Assembly (NCBI RefSeq): GCF_001045465.1
Contig: NZ_LFND01000002.1
Location: forward strand, 248,001 to 312,000
Origin: Chryseobacterium angstadtii
GTDB taxonomy: Bacteria; Bacteroidota; Bacteroidia; Flavobacteriales; Weeksellaceae
Direction: 5' to 3'
Length of the DNA: 64,000 bases
The position numbers were made by a program, and so were the translations under genes. Position 1 is the stretch's first letter. Every line of letters begins with the position of its first letter. Of the stretch, positions 55,217 to 64,000 are shown piece by piece. Under the pieces are notes generated by a model that made no database searches, had not been told where the DNA came from, and saw only the letters and a program-made list of their open reading frames with translations.

Positions 55217-56422
55217 CTATGATTCTATTATGGTGTGATACGATTTCTTTGCCTGAAACTCTCTCTCAAGAAATTTCCAGCTGTTTTGTCTCATTGCTTC
55301 AAATTCAGTACCATCCATGCTGATAAATGCATCAACTGCATTAGTCATTGCTTTCAGGTCTCCTGAATACACAGCTAATCCACAACCATTTTCCACAATA
55401 TCCGTTCCAATATCCGTATTTGGATCTGTAGCAGCTAAAACCGGCATTTTATACTCAAGATAAGAAAGCAGCCTTGATGGATAATTCGGAATTGTAAAAT
55501 CCTTGTGTAAGAAGATCAAGCCTACATCACAGGTCTGTACCAGCAGATCATAATCTGCTTTAGGAACGGCAGAAAGAAGTAATGCATTTTTAGGTTTAAA
55601 AGAGTCAAACCAGTCTTTTATTTTATCATATTCCGTTCCTGAACCTACCACGACAAAGAAAGTACGGTCATCTTCGGCTTTCGCTTTCAAAGTTTCTATC
55701 AGGAAATCAATTCCCTGAGGTTTCCCTAAGTTTCCTCCGTAGATAAAGATTTTTTTATCCGTTGGAATTCCGTATTTTGTTCTTACCGTATTCTTTTGTT
55801 CATCCGAAGGACTTTTAAAAGGCTGCAGCTGAATAGAATTTGCGTTGATCTCTACTTTTTCTGGTGAAATACCCGGATTATGATCCAGTACAAATTTCAC
55901 GTTTGCCCGGGACATGCATCCTATCTTATCTGAAATGGCATACAACTCTTTTTCTTTTTTCAGAAAGTATTTGTACAATACGCTTTTATCAGACATTAGT
56001 TTCATATCTACTGCGTTTTGCGGAAAGATGTCTTTCAGCAGCAGGTATGTTTTTGCATGGTCTTTATTTTTTATGTACTTAACAAGACTTGTGAATGTAA
56101 TGGGAGGTGTAGAATAAATAACCAGATCAAACTTTACATCAGAAAAATTTTTCTTGATAGCCTTTAAAAACAGTTTCTCAATAGTAAGGGTAGAAATTCC
56201 TTTTTCTATAAAGTTGGTTTTCTGAATATTCAGGGTTTTCACATTCAAAAAAACAGCATTTCCTTCTTTTCTTACTGTCGTGCTCTGATTTTCCCTTCTT
56301 TCCACAGGTGATACGATATAAACATGATGCTGATGGTCGGAAAACTCCCGCATCAGATCATGATAAATACCACGTTCCTGTAATGTATTTATTTTTGCTA
56401 AAGTAAGAAATAGTATATTCAT
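55217..56422 (-). CDS. Glycosyltransferase, WbuB-like (GT4)
   Basis: 401 residues, GT-B fold. The N-half has a glycosyltransferase family 4 start 'MNILFLTLAKINTLQERGIYHDLM'; the C-half has 'FIYGGNLGKPQGIDFLIETL' and 'FTIPNYPSRLLSYLEYKMPVLAA'. It is close to WbuB, the L-fucosaminyl/N-acetylfucosaminyl transferase of O-antigen clusters, and the nearby UDP-FucNAc pathway agrees with that donor. Confidence 0.85.
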   Translation of the reverse strand: MNILFLTLAKINTLQERGIYHDLMREFSDHQHHVYIVSPVERRENQSTTVRKEGNAVFLNVKTLNIQKTNFIEKGISTLTIEKLFLKAIKKNFSDVKFDLVIYSTPPITFTSLVKYIKNKDHAKTYLLLKDIFPQNAVDMKLMSDKSVLYKYFLKKEKELYAISDKIGCMSRANVKFVLDHNPGISPEKVEINANSIQLQPFKSPSDEQKNTVRTKYGIPTDKKIFIYGGNLGKPQGIDFLIETLKAKAEDDRTFFVVVGSGTEYDKIKDWFDSFKPKNALLLSAVPKADYDLLVQTCDVGLIFLHKDFTIPNYPSRLLSYLEYKMPVLAATDPNTDIGTDIVENGCGLAVYSGDLKAMTNAVDAFISMDGTEFEAMRQNSWKFLEREFQAKKSYHTIIES

Positions 56423-56425
56423 TGA

Positions 56426-57565
56426 TTAGCTCTTTCTCCACACCACTCTGTTGACGTAGTCGGTATAGCTTAAAATTATTCTGACAACTTTCTGTGAAAC
56501 ATTCGGCATTGAGTAATCCGATACCGGTCTGTAGTTTCTCTCTTTTCCTATTTTTTGCTCTTCAAGCTGCACAAGCCCCTGAAGAATTCTCTCAGGAGAG
56601 AGACCGACCATCATTACGGATGCTTCTTCCATAGCTTCCGGTCTTTCATGAGCATCTCTGATATTAAGCGCTCTGAAATTCAGAATGGAAGACTCTTCCG
56701 AAATGGTTCCTGAATCAGAAAGTACAGCATAACTTCTCATCTGAAGGGCATTGTAATCATGAAAACCGAGTGGTTTCAGGAATTGGATTTCCGGTCTTAC
56801 TTCCAATTGCATCTTGTCTATCATATTCCTTGTTCTAGGATGTGTAGATACAATAATAGGATATTGGAATTTTTCTGCAATTGCATTAAGACTGTCTATG
56901 AGGCCTCTGAAGTTTTTTTCAGAATTGATATTTTCTTCCCTGTGAGATGAAACGACGAAATACTTCCCTTCTTCAAGATTGAGCCTAGACAGAACGTCGG
57001 AGCTTTCAATCCGTGGAAGATAGTGATTTAACACTTCAAACATCGGAGAGCCTGTTTTAATAATTCTGTCTGCAGGAAGACCTTCTCTTAAAAGGTATTC
57101 ACGGGCAATATCAGAATACGTTAAATTTATATCTGAGGTATGATCTACAATCTTACGGTTAGTTTCTTCCGGCACACGCTGGTCAAAACATCTGTTTCCT
57201 GCTTCCATATGGAAAATAGGAATCTGTCTTTTCTTAGCAGGGATAGCACACAGGCAAGAGTTGGTATCTCCCAGCACCAAAAATGCATCCGGCTGCAACT
57301 CTTCAAGAAGCGGATCTATTTTAATTAAAATATTTCCAACCGTCTCGGTAGCTGTTTTTCCGGCAGCTTCTAAGAAAAAGTCAGGTTTTCTAAGTCCTAA
57401 ATCTTCAAAAAAGATCTGATTAAGTTCATAATCATAATTTTGCCCGGTGTGGACAATAATATGTTCAACGGCTTGGGACGCATCCAAAGCAGATAATACT
57501 CTCGACAATCTAATAATTTCCGGCCGCGTACCCACGACTGTCATTACTTTTAATTTTTTCATCAT
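56426..57565 (-). CDS. UDP-GlcNAc 2-epimerase family, CapG/FnlC type
   Basis: 379 residues. 'VVGTRPEIIRLSRVL' at the start and 'EAGNRCFDQRVPEETNRKIVDH' with active-site Arg/Glu/His residues identify the non-hydrolysing 2-epimerase family. Since CapE- and CapF-like genes are in the same operon, it is likely the last enzyme that makes UDP-N-acetyl-L-fucosamine rather than UDP-ManNAc. The 5' end overlaps the polymerase gene by 56 bp; tandem ATGs at 57565 and 57562. Confidence 0.88.
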   Translation of the reverse strand: MMKKLKVMTVVGTRPEIIRLSRVLSALDASQAVEHIIVHTGQNYDYELNQIFFEDLGLRKPDFFLEAAGKTATETVGNILIKIDPLLEELQPDAFLVLGDTNSCLCAIPAKKRQIPIFHMEAGNRCFDQRVPEETNRKIVDHTSDINLTYSDIAREYLLREGLPADRIIKTGSPMFEVLNHYLPRIESSDVLSRLNLEEGKYFVVSSHREENINSEKNFRGLIDSLNAIAEKFQYPIIVSTHPRTRNMIDKMQLEVRPEIQFLKPLGFHDYNALQMRSYAVLSDSGTISEESSILNFRALNIRDAHERPEAMEEASVMMVGLSPERILQGLVQLEEQKIGKERNYRPVSDYSMPNVSQKVVRIILSYTDYVNRVVWRKS

Positions 57566-58724
57566 AACAAAATAATATTATAGATATAATTACTGCTGCA
57601 AAGCACCAGAATTCTACATTATCAAAAATACAGTACGAAGTCTGTACCAATACCAGATACTGGATAAAAAATAAAAAATAAGGCAGATAATATCTGTTCT
57701 GCTTTATATATTCCGGTTTGAACTTCCACAGGTCTTTAAAATAAAGAACAAACAAAATTATCCCGGTTACTCCCATCGTCATAGGTACTTCTACAAAAAT
57801 ATTATGGGGATACATTCCATTTTCAAATAAGGTACGGCCCCCAAAAGGGATATTATTCATAAAAATCTCCCAGCCTTTTGCTAAATAATGAGATCTTCCA
57901 TAAGCGTTTCCTTCAAAAATAGCGTCATAAAGCCTTATAATATACTCTGTAGCATAGGAACTGTGCCTAAGTCCATAGATACCGGCCACAAAAATAAGTA
58001 TAAAAAGTGCCATTCCAAGCCAATATTTCAGCTTATTAATATAGAGCAACAATACCAGTATAATTACGGCTACAGCCAGAATAGGGCTTCTGGCGGATGA
58101 TATATACAAGGCAAAAAAACCCAGAAAAACCCCTAAAGCGGGTTTTAGTTTTTTTGATGGGTTTAAAAAATAATAAAACACAGACAATATGATCAAAGAA
58201 AGCCCATAATGCCCGGTACTGATATAATACCGGGAAAAAATTCCCGGTGATCTTGAAAAATGTTGTGTTGTAAGAATCTCATAAAGAAAGCTAATCCCCA
58301 TTATGATTAATAAAAAATGAAAGATAAAATAGGTAAGCTTTTCTGATATTTCTTTGGTGATATTGATGCATAAAATAGCTATCAGCGGAACTAGATTTCT
58401 ACAAATGGATTTAATATACACCCAGTATTCCATATTCTTCACTTCCGGCTCGAAAGCATAATTTTGGAAGCTGTAATAAGATTTAAATGTGTAAAAAAGC
58501 CAAAATAGTGTTGTGAAAATGATGGTCCATTTTCTTTTACTGACATTCTCAAAATTCAAAAAAATAACATAGAGGCTTATCAGAAACAATACGCCTCTAA
58601 AAGGAATTGAAAAATATTCATTGGGAATCTTAGCCGGCAACGCAAATGAATAAAAAAAAATATATCCAAAGGTTACCAGAAACAGAAACAGAAGTTCCAG
58701 ATTATTTTTCTTCAATAAGATCAT
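57510..58724 (-). CDS. O-antigen polymerase/ligase-like membrane protein (Wzy type)
   Basis: 404 residues with about ten to eleven hydrophobic spans and a large loop (about 255-300) holding 'GRSHYLAKGWEIFMNN' and 'PHNIFVEVPMTMGVTG', as in O-antigen polymerases/ligases. Low sequence identity is normal for this class. It would polymerise the repeat units or attach the chain. Its 3' end overlaps the epimerase gene by 56 bp. Confidence 0.82.
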   Translation of the reverse strand: MILLKKNNLELLFLFLVTFGYIFFYSFALPAKIPNEYFSIPFRGVLFLISLYVIFLNFENVSKRKWTIIFTTLFWLFYTFKSYYSFQNYAFEPEVKNMEYWVYIKSICRNLVPLIAILCINITKEISEKLTYFIFHFLLIIMGISFLYEILTTQHFSRSPGIFSRYYISTGHYGLSLIILSVFYYFLNPSKKLKPALGVFLGFFALYISSARSPILAVAVIILVLLLYINKLKYWLGMALFILIFVAGIYGLRHSSYATEYIIRLYDAIFEGNAYGRSHYLAKGWEIFMNNIPFGGRTLFENGMYPHNIFVEVPMTMGVTGIILFVLYFKDLWKFKPEYIKQNRYYLPYFLFFIQYLVLVQTSYCIFDNVEFWCFAAVIISIILFCYDEKIKSNDSRGYAAGNY

Positions 58725-58727
58725 AGG

Positions 58728-59846
58728 CTATACTTCCACAAAGTAGGTATCTGCATCTTCAGGATTAAAAGGTTCATTGATCCAGAAAATGGTATAAAGC
58801 TCCTCTTCACCGATATTTTTAATATTGTGCGTGTACCATATTGGCATGTCTACATAGGCGGGCTCTGTTCCGTCCAGATAAAAATCCAGCACTTCATCGG
58901 TATCTATTTTGCGCAGCTGAATCAGAGCTTTTCCTTTGATAACAGCAAATCTTTCAATTTTTCTTGTGTGAAAGTGATTTCCGCGCGTAATTCCCGGCAC
59001 TGTAGTTGAAAAGGAACACTGACCTCCGATTCCCAATCTTATCACTTCAACGAAAGCTCCTCTTGGATCTGTATGCTGGGTAAATTTAACTGGGTAATGA
59101 TTTTTAATATCAAAATAGCAACGGAAAGTATTGAACAGGTTTAAATCAAATTTTGACTCCAATACCGGAACCTCACCATTCTCAAAGTATAATTCTTTAT
59201 AATTCTCAAGTTTTGCCAATACCTCCGAAACTTTATTTACTGAGGTATGCGGTACTTCATATAGGTCTTTGCTTACGCCTGCATCTACCTGGCTGATGAT
59301 GTTTTGTACCAATTCTCCTACATAGATCAGCTTTACTTCTCCGTCATTATCAATCACAGGAGTTTCACCATGGGTAAGTTTATGGCAGAAGGTAGCAACA
59401 AATGAGTTGTAATTGGGTTTTCCAAAGGGACCAAAAACATTCGGAATAATCATACCTGTAAACTTTCCTCCTGCTTTTTCCGCCCAGGCTGCAAGGATCT
59501 CGCGGCCTTCTTTTTTGGATTTCCCATACAAGTTGTCTCTTTCTTCCTGTGATGAAGATGAAAACAGAATATGTGCTTTAGATTCTGTTCTGTCTAATGA
59601 GGCTGCCAATTTTTTTACCAGCTCTACATTACTGTTATAAATGATTTCAGGATCCGGATGGCGGTTCATGGCGGCAAGATGAACAATCACATCACATTGC
59701 TTCACAAATTCGTCCATTTTCTCTGGACTGTCAAAGTATTCCTTTTGAAAGTCTACTCTTTTAAAATCCTCAGGTCTCAGACCTAAAGTATTGTATAAAT
59801 GTGAACCGACAAAGCCATTCTGCCCGGTAATTCCTATTCTTTTCAT
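58728..59846 (-). CDS. CapF-type bifunctional reductase (SDR plus cupin)
   Basis: 372 residues. N-terminal SDR domain with 'GITGQNGFVGSHL' and the catalytic 'YGKSKKEGRE' (Tyr/Lys), C-terminal cupin with 'GITRGNHFHTRKIERFAVI', the metal-binding His set. Together these are the layout of CapF/FnlB, which reduces and epimerises a 4-keto-6-deoxy UDP-sugar to UDP-N-acetyl-L-talosamine on the way to UDP-L-FucNAc. It begins in TAATG overlap with the preceding gene. Confidence 0.93.
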   Translation of the reverse strand: MKRIGITGQNGFVGSHLYNTLGLRPEDFKRVDFQKEYFDSPEKMDEFVKQCDVIVHLAAMNRHPDPEIIYNSNVELVKKLAASLDRTESKAHILFSSSSQEERDNLYGKSKKEGREILAAWAEKAGGKFTGMIIPNVFGPFGKPNYNSFVATFCHKLTHGETPVIDNDGEVKLIYVGELVQNIISQVDAGVSKDLYEVPHTSVNKVSEVLAKLENYKELYFENGEVPVLESKFDLNLFNTFRCYFDIKNHYPVKFTQHTDPRGAFVEVIRLGIGGQCSFSTTVPGITRGNHFHTRKIERFAVIKGKALIQLRKIDTDEVLDFYLDGTEPAYVDMPIWYTHNIKNIGEEELYTIFWINEPFNPEDADTYFVEV

Positions 59847-60271
59847 TATGATATTCTTTTAAAATAATCTATTGGAAACCTGTAGTCATCATTAACTTCT
59901 CCTAAAGCATGATCTACCATTACCAATAGTTTCGCTCCGCGGGTTTTAGCCTGTATGGCACTTACATATCCTTTGGGCATATGCAAAACATCGAGGGTAT
60001 CTGATTGTATTTCGTAATCAATAATTTCAGATTCTGGTGATGGGTTTTCCCAGCTATCTATCTTTATTAATTTTATACTAAAACTTCCTGCCACTGCAGA
60101 AAACCAACGCTGTTCAATCTTATGACCTGTCCAGCCTCTGATTAATTCAGTATCTGCATTTTCGATGCAGTAAATTCTTTTTATATGGCCTGCATTGAAG
60201 GTGTTGTTGAAAAACAGACTTCCTCTTTCATCTGAATGTTTTCCCCCTTTAATAAATTCAGGTGTTTCCAT
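59846..60271 (-). CDS. WxcM-like/RmlC-type sugar-nucleotide isomerase
   Basis: 141 residues, cupin of the FdtA/WxcM C-terminal group. 'ERGSLFFNNTFNAGHIKRIY' opens the fold; 'RGWTGHKIEQRWFSAVAGSF' and 'LHMPKGYVSAIQA' are the conserved metal-site surroundings. Enzymes of this kind isomerise 3- or 4-keto deoxysugar nucleotides. Its stop overlaps the capF start (TAATG), so the two are translated together. Confidence 0.8.
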   Translation of the reverse strand: METPEFIKGGKHSDERGSLFFNNTFNAGHIKRIYCIENADTELIRGWTGHKIEQRWFSAVAGSFSIKLIKIDSWENPSPESEIIDYEIQSDTLDVLHMPKGYVSAIQAKTRGAKLLVMVDHALGEVNDDYRFPIDYFKRIS

Positions 60272-60305
60272 AAGGTTTAAATCGTTTTTTTAATATTTTC
60301 TGATA

Positions 60306-61304
60306 TTAGTTATTTTGAATATTATTAATCCCATTCATATACTTTTTATACCAATGTACCGTCAGTTTAATCCCGTCTTCAATATCTACGGCTGGAGACC
60401 AGTTGAGCTGTTGTTTTGCTTTTTCCGGGCTTACTGCTCTTCTCTTTATATTATCAATTTCTCTTTCGGGATGTTCTTCCACCATTAAATCCGGAAGATG
60501 TAGTTTCAAAATCGAAATAAGCTTATTAATAGAAACCTCATGGCCTGTGCTAATATTAAATATTTCGTTTACAGCTTCATCTGAGATTGAAGATAAAATA
60601 GTGGCATTTACTGCATCTTCGATAAATGTGTAGTCCCTTGTCTGCCTTCCATTTCCAAAAACCTCCAAACTGCTTCCTGTAAGTGCTCTATGTATAAATC
60701 TACCTAAAACGCCACAGTGTTCTTTATCAAAGGACTGGCCATAACCATACACATTTGAGTATCTTAAAATAGTTACAGGTATTTTATATTTTTCTGCATA
60801 CATCAGGGTATAATGCTCACTTAATAGTTTTGTTGCGGCATAATTACTTACGATTTTTGGAGAGACTTCTTCATTAAATGGAATATCACAGCCATCCATA
60901 TTTCCATATACAGAGGAAGAGGAAGCAACTACAAATCTTTTAAGCTTGGCTGGATTATTATCTTTCAGGTAATTCAATATTCTCAGCGTACTGAGTGCAT
61001 TTACATTAAGGTCATGTTCAGGATTTTCTCCGGATACGGTGATAGGAGAACATGCAAAATGAAAAATATAATCAGAGTCGTCCATATGCTCTGAATAATC
61101 TTCAATATTTAATACATCGGTATTAAAAAAGACAATTTTATGCATATAATCTGACAGTACATCAGAACTGCTGTTACAGCAATCATCAACAACAACTACA
61201 GAGCAATCAAAACGTTCAATCAGGGATTTCACTAAATTGTGTCCTATGAATCCCATTCCTCCCGTTATCATAACTTTTTTACTATTCAGAGCAGTCGAAA
61301 GCAT
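60306..61304 (-). CDS. NAD-dependent sugar epimerase/dehydratase
   Basis: 332 residues. 'MITGGMGFIGHNLVKSL' is the NAD motif, and 'NYAATKLLSEHYTLMYAEKY' has the YxxxK catalytic pair with 'VASSSSVYG'. It is of the GalE/4-epimerase or UDP-glucuronate epimerase kind. The exact sugar is not given by sequence. Confidence 0.88.
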   Translation of the reverse strand: MLSTALNSKKVMITGGMGFIGHNLVKSLIERFDCSVVVVDDCCNSSSDVLSDYMHKIVFFNTDVLNIEDYSEHMDDSDYIFHFACSPITVSGENPEHDLNVNALSTLRILNYLKDNNPAKLKRFVVASSSSVYGNMDGCDIPFNEEVSPKIVSNYAATKLLSEHYTLMYAEKYKIPVTILRYSNVYGYGQSFDKEHCGVLGRFIHRALTGSSLEVFGNGRQTRDYTFIEDAVNATILSSISDEAVNEIFNISTGHEVSINKLISILKLHLPDLMVEEHPEREIDNIKRRAVSPEKAKQQLNWSPAVDIEDGIKLTVHWYKKYMNGINNIQNN

Positions 61305-61319
61305 ACATTATTTGTATTT

Positions 61320-62510
61320 TTAAATTATATAAATCAGGGAATAAATAAGACCACCAATTGCTTTTTTTGCAATAATTTCGTAGCTTAGGTTTTCCCTTGC
61401 TGTTTTTTCAGCACCTTTTTTCATTTTGTCCAGCTTTCCAGGAACAGAAATTATCTGTTCAATGGTTTCAGCAAATTTAATAGGTATAATATTATCTTTA
61501 TTAATCTTAATAATATTTTCATTAAAATTAAGATATGACATATCCTGCTCTCCTGCATCTCCTGCCACTAAGGGCAAACGCATTCCTATTGCCTGTTGCC
61601 ATAAAACGGACTGACTTGCCGGAAAAACAGCGACGTCTGAAATTGCCATAAATTCATAAAACATATCCGAAGTCAGCCATCCTGTAAAATGTATCTGATG
61701 CCCGTCTGCGCTTTTTTCAAGCTCTTTAAAATATTCCTCAGAGCCGCTGGCAGGAGCTCCGAAAACAATCAAATGAACATCTTTTCTGTTTAAAACTTTT
61801 ACAGCTTCAATTGCAATTTCGGTCATTTTCCTGATTTCCAGTTTACCTCCTGTAATCAAGACATAATCATCATTATTTATATTTAGTTTTTTTCTGACAA
61901 CACCTCTGTCTATTGTGTTTATAATATCATCTGAAATACTGCAGTCACATCCCAAAGGAAGTAATTCTGCCTCATTAAGAGGTAAATCATATACTTCGTT
62001 CAAAAATTTTGAACTTGCCGGTGTTGCAAAAAATATTTTATAAATATTCTTTTTATACCGATTTAATATTCCTTTCCATACTATCTTATGAAGAATATTC
62101 AACGATAGCCAATTTTGCGCAGAGTTACTGTAATCAGCTTCAGAATACAGAATAATCTTACATTCTTTTTCTTTTTTAAATCGAACAGCATCTTTGAGGT
62201 TCAAATGAACTCCATTAAAAAAAATGAAGTCGGGCTTTTCAGAAGAAAGGATGCTGTAAACATCTTTAAAACTTTTAATCCTCTTTTTTATATTCAACTT
62301 ATAAGGCTGCCTGTATATTTTTATGCCATTATGAACTTCAACTGAAGCCTTTTTAGTGTAATAATTATGGCTGTAAAAATCAAACGGATTATCGGTAACG
62401 GAACAGATTACGAAAACTTCAAATCCAAATTTTATATACTGTTTCGCTAATTCATTTTCAATATAAGTCAAATCATTTCCATAAAAATCCGTTATTATTG
62501 ATATTTTCAT
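61320..62510 (-). CDS. Glycosyltransferase (GT4-like)
   Basis: 396 residues in a GT-B fold. 'YVLITGGKLEIRKMTEIAIEAV' and 'VFPASQSVLWQQAIGMRLPLVA' mark the donor-binding C-half (E-x7-E-like pattern is incomplete). It likely adds one sugar of the repeat unit. Acceptor and donor are unknown. Confidence 0.82.
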   Translation of the reverse strand: MKISIITDFYGNDLTYIENELAKQYIKFGFEVFVICSVTDNPFDFYSHNYYTKKASVEVHNGIKIYRQPYKLNIKKRIKSFKDVYSILSSEKPDFIFFNGVHLNLKDAVRFKKEKECKIILYSEADYSNSAQNWLSLNILHKIVWKGILNRYKKNIYKIFFATPASSKFLNEVYDLPLNEAELLPLGCDCSISDDIINTIDRGVVRKKLNINNDDYVLITGGKLEIRKMTEIAIEAVKVLNRKDVHLIVFGAPASGSEEYFKELEKSADGHQIHFTGWLTSDMFYEFMAISDVAVFPASQSVLWQQAIGMRLPLVAGDAGEQDMSYLNFNENIIKINKDNIIPIKFAETIEQIISVPGKLDKMKKGAEKTARENLSYEIIAKKAIGGLIYSLIYII

Positions 62511-62555
62511 TTTACATCATGATTTTTATACATTAAAAAATAACTTGAAAACAGA

Positions 62556-63590
62556 CTAATCAGGGTACTGCATTATATCTTCACCAAAAACTTCTTTTCT
62601 TATTAACGGAAGTTTCATCAAAAGATTTTTCATCCCTTCTACATTTTGTTGTTCGGTATTATGTGAATGATAGTCTTCTATTTTGGAAATATCACTCATT
62701 CCTTCAGAAAAATACTGAGCATAATTCAGATCCCTGTTATCTGCAGGAATTCTGTAAAAATCACCCATATCTTCCGCTTTAATCATTTCCTCGCGGGTAC
62801 AAAGTGTCTCATAGAGTTTTTCACCATGCCTGGTTCCGATAATTTTTATCGGGTTATCTACCTTAAACATCTCTTTTAATGCCTGAGCAAGTTCGCCAAT
62901 AGTTCCCGCAGGAGCTTTATTCACAAATAAATCACCCGGATTTCCATGTTCGAAGGCAAATAATACCAAATCTACGGCTTCTTCTAAAGACATCAGGAAC
63001 CTGGTCATATTAGGATCCGTAATCGTCAATTCTTCTCCATTCTTTATCTGTTTGATAAACAATGGAATAACTGACCCTCTGGATGCCATTACATTTCCGT
63101 ATCTTGTAAGACACACTACGGTTTCATCCAGATTTCGGGCTGCGGCAACTGCTACTTTTTCCATCATCGCTTTGGAAATCCCCATAGCGTTGATAGGATA
63201 TGCAGCTTTATCTGTACTTAAACAGATCACTTTTTTCACCTTATTTATGGCGGCGGCATCAATCACATTTTGTGTGCCTTCAACGTTTGTTTTTACCGCC
63301 TGCATTGGGAAAAATTCACAAGATGGAACCTGTTTCAGTGCTGCTGCGTGAAAAACGTAATCTACCCCTCTCATGGCAGGCTCTACACTTTTATAATCTC
63401 TAACATCTCCGATATAAAATTTCAGTTTATCATTTTTAAACTGATTTCTCATATCATCCTGCTTCTTTTCATCGCGGGAAAAGATACGAATTTCTTTAAA
63501 ATGGTCTGTATTTATAAATTTTCTCAGTACAGCGGTTCCAAATGAACCTGTTCCTCCTGTAATAAGAAGTATTTTATCTTTTATCTGCAT
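62556..63590 (-). CDS. CapE-type UDP-GlcNAc 4,6-dehydratase/5-epimerase
   Basis: 344 residues. NAD-binding 'LLITGGTGSFGTAVL' and catalytic site 'CLSTDKAAYPINAMGISKAMMEK' (the M-x3-K variant seen in CapE/FlaA1-like enzymes), and a CapE-like C-terminal end. It would start UDP-L-FucNAc synthesis, making a 2-acetamido-2,6-dideoxy-4-hexulose nucleotide. CapF and CapG homologues are in the same operon. Confidence 0.92.
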   Translation of the reverse strand: MQIKDKILLITGGTGSFGTAVLRKFINTDHFKEIRIFSRDEKKQDDMRNQFKNDKLKFYIGDVRDYKSVEPAMRGVDYVFHAAALKQVPSCEFFPMQAVKTNVEGTQNVIDAAAINKVKKVICLSTDKAAYPINAMGISKAMMEKVAVAAARNLDETVVCLTRYGNVMASRGSVIPLFIKQIKNGEELTITDPNMTRFLMSLEEAVDLVLFAFEHGNPGDLFVNKAPAGTIGELAQALKEMFKVDNPIKIIGTRHGEKLYETLCTREEMIKAEDMGDFYRIPADNRDLNYAQYFSEGMSDISKIEDYHSHNTEQQNVEGMKNLLMKLPLIRKEVFGEDIMQYPD

Positions 63591-63631
63591 ATGCGTTTTT
63601 AATATTTCTGTTTCCGTGATGTTTATTTTTT

Positions 63632-64000
63632 CTATTTCTGTATTAATTTTTCCTTTTCCTCAAAAGTAGGATAATTTATTAAAACAGCCTTATAAACTCC
63701 TTTAAATACAAACAGACTTCCTGCTGCAACTCCTATTATTCCATGTTTATCAATTACCTGCTTCACATCGTTCAAAGTCCCGGCGCCTCCCAAAACGGTA
63801 AGCGGAAGTGATATTTTTTCTCTTACCTTATTAATTAAAGCCATATCATAGCCTTTCATAACGCCATCCTGATCTATAGAATTGATGACTATTTCACCAG
63901 CCCCGAGCTTTTGTGCTTCTTCTACAAACTTAAACGGGTCTATTCCCGTAGATTTTTTACCATTGTGAGTATACACTTCGTATCCTCCAAAAAGTTTTTT
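63632..64000 (-). CDS. HisF-like cyclase/amidotransferase synthase, partial
   Basis: Partial at the right edge: the frame stays open upstream of a GTG at 63976 ('KKLFGGYEVYTHNGKKST' read across it), so the gene begins beyond 64000. The (beta-alpha)8 C-half has 'GAGEIVINSIDQDGVMKGYD' and 'LTVLGGAGTLNDVKQV', as in HisF and its O-antigen paralogues WbuZ. In a surface-polysaccharide operon such paralogues work with a HisH homologue and an N-acetyl-sugar amidotransferase to make amidine sugars. This setting makes a histidine pathway gene less likely. Confidence 0.88.
   Translation of the reverse strand, partial: KKLFGGYEVYTHNGKKSTGIDPFKFVEEAQKLGAGEIVINSIDQDGVMKGYDMALINKVREKISLPLTVLGGAGTLNDVKQVIDKHGIIGVAAGSLFVFKGVYKAVLINYPTFEEKEKLIQK

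Noticed and set aside
63632..64000. Histidine biosynthesis gene hisF
   Set aside because: No other his gene is present and all neighbours are surface-polysaccharide genes, so an O-antigen HisF paralogue is more likely.

Overview
The window is AT-rich chromosomal DNA from a Bacteroidota bacterium, most likely a flavobacterium of the Chryseobacterium/Weeksellaceae type (inferred from gene content, not a database match). Supporting signs are a PorX-type response regulator and a type IX secretion (T9SS) sorting domain, a fused lpxC/fabZ gene, many outer-membrane beta-barrel proteins and lipoproteins, AUG starts without clear Shine-Dalgarno sequences, and repeated TAnnTTTG promoter boxes. No rRNA, tRNA, CRISPR array, transposase or phage gene was seen.

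Layout. 1-6.2 kb (+): a BON-domain lipoprotein, a BON/SH3 protein, a large outer-membrane barrel protein and a secreted CocE/X-Pro-type hydrolase. 6.2-8.1 kb (-): an AlkB-like dioxygenase and an AraC/MGMT fusion, an alkylation-repair pair separated by a MITE-like element. 8.1-11.6 kb: agmatinase and arginine decarboxylase (arginine to putrescine) with a HAD phosphatase between them. 11.7-13.8 kb (-): cobalamin adenosyltransferase, thiamine pyrophosphokinase and a lipoprotein phosphatase in an overlapping operon. 14-21.3 kb: a TonB receptor, a lipoprotein, a DinB protein, a WYL regulator and an ABC exporter. 21.4-23.1 kb (+): flavohaemoglobin and an NsrR-like Rrf2 regulator behind a 23-bp palindromic operator. 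23.4-30 kb: an LptB with an extra C-terminal domain, a TM2 protein, an unknown ORF next to a double-glycine-leader Cys-rich peptide, hemB, a near passenger-less T9SS sorting-domain protein and an ABC-2 exporter.

30.2-38.4 kb (-) is an envelope and housekeeping block: HD hydrolase, lpxD, lpxC/fabZ, lpxA, a small secreted protein, efp, a second lpxD-like gene, sucD and a small barrel protein. 38.6-45.7 kb (+) carries a NYN/LOTUS protein, an S41 peptidase, a beta-propeller lipoprotein, a thioredoxin-like protein, porX and exonuclease III. 45.7-49.9 kb (-) carries an RlpA-like protein, two secreted proteins of unknown function and rimO, with long AT-rich spacers that hold a (TATCC)10 microsatellite and an 83-bp tandem duplication.

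49.98-64 kb is one minus-strand surface-polysaccharide operon that runs off the right edge. It holds CapE/CapF/CapG-type genes for UDP-N-acetyl-L-fucosamine, a WbuB-like glycosyltransferase, a second glycosyltransferase, a Wzy-like polymerase, two initiating sugar-phosphate transferases, a PglE/PglD-like aminotransferase-acetyltransferase pair, sugar epimerases, a secreted parallel beta-helix protein, RmlC and a partial HisF paralogue. A terminator follows the last gene.

The intergenic DNA is unusually rich in dispersed repeats: a strand-asymmetric element of about 300 bp present twice in opposite orientation, a two-hairpin element present twice with a compensatory stem change, a MITE-like unit and a decayed copy of the 5' end of the cobalamin adenosyltransferase gene.
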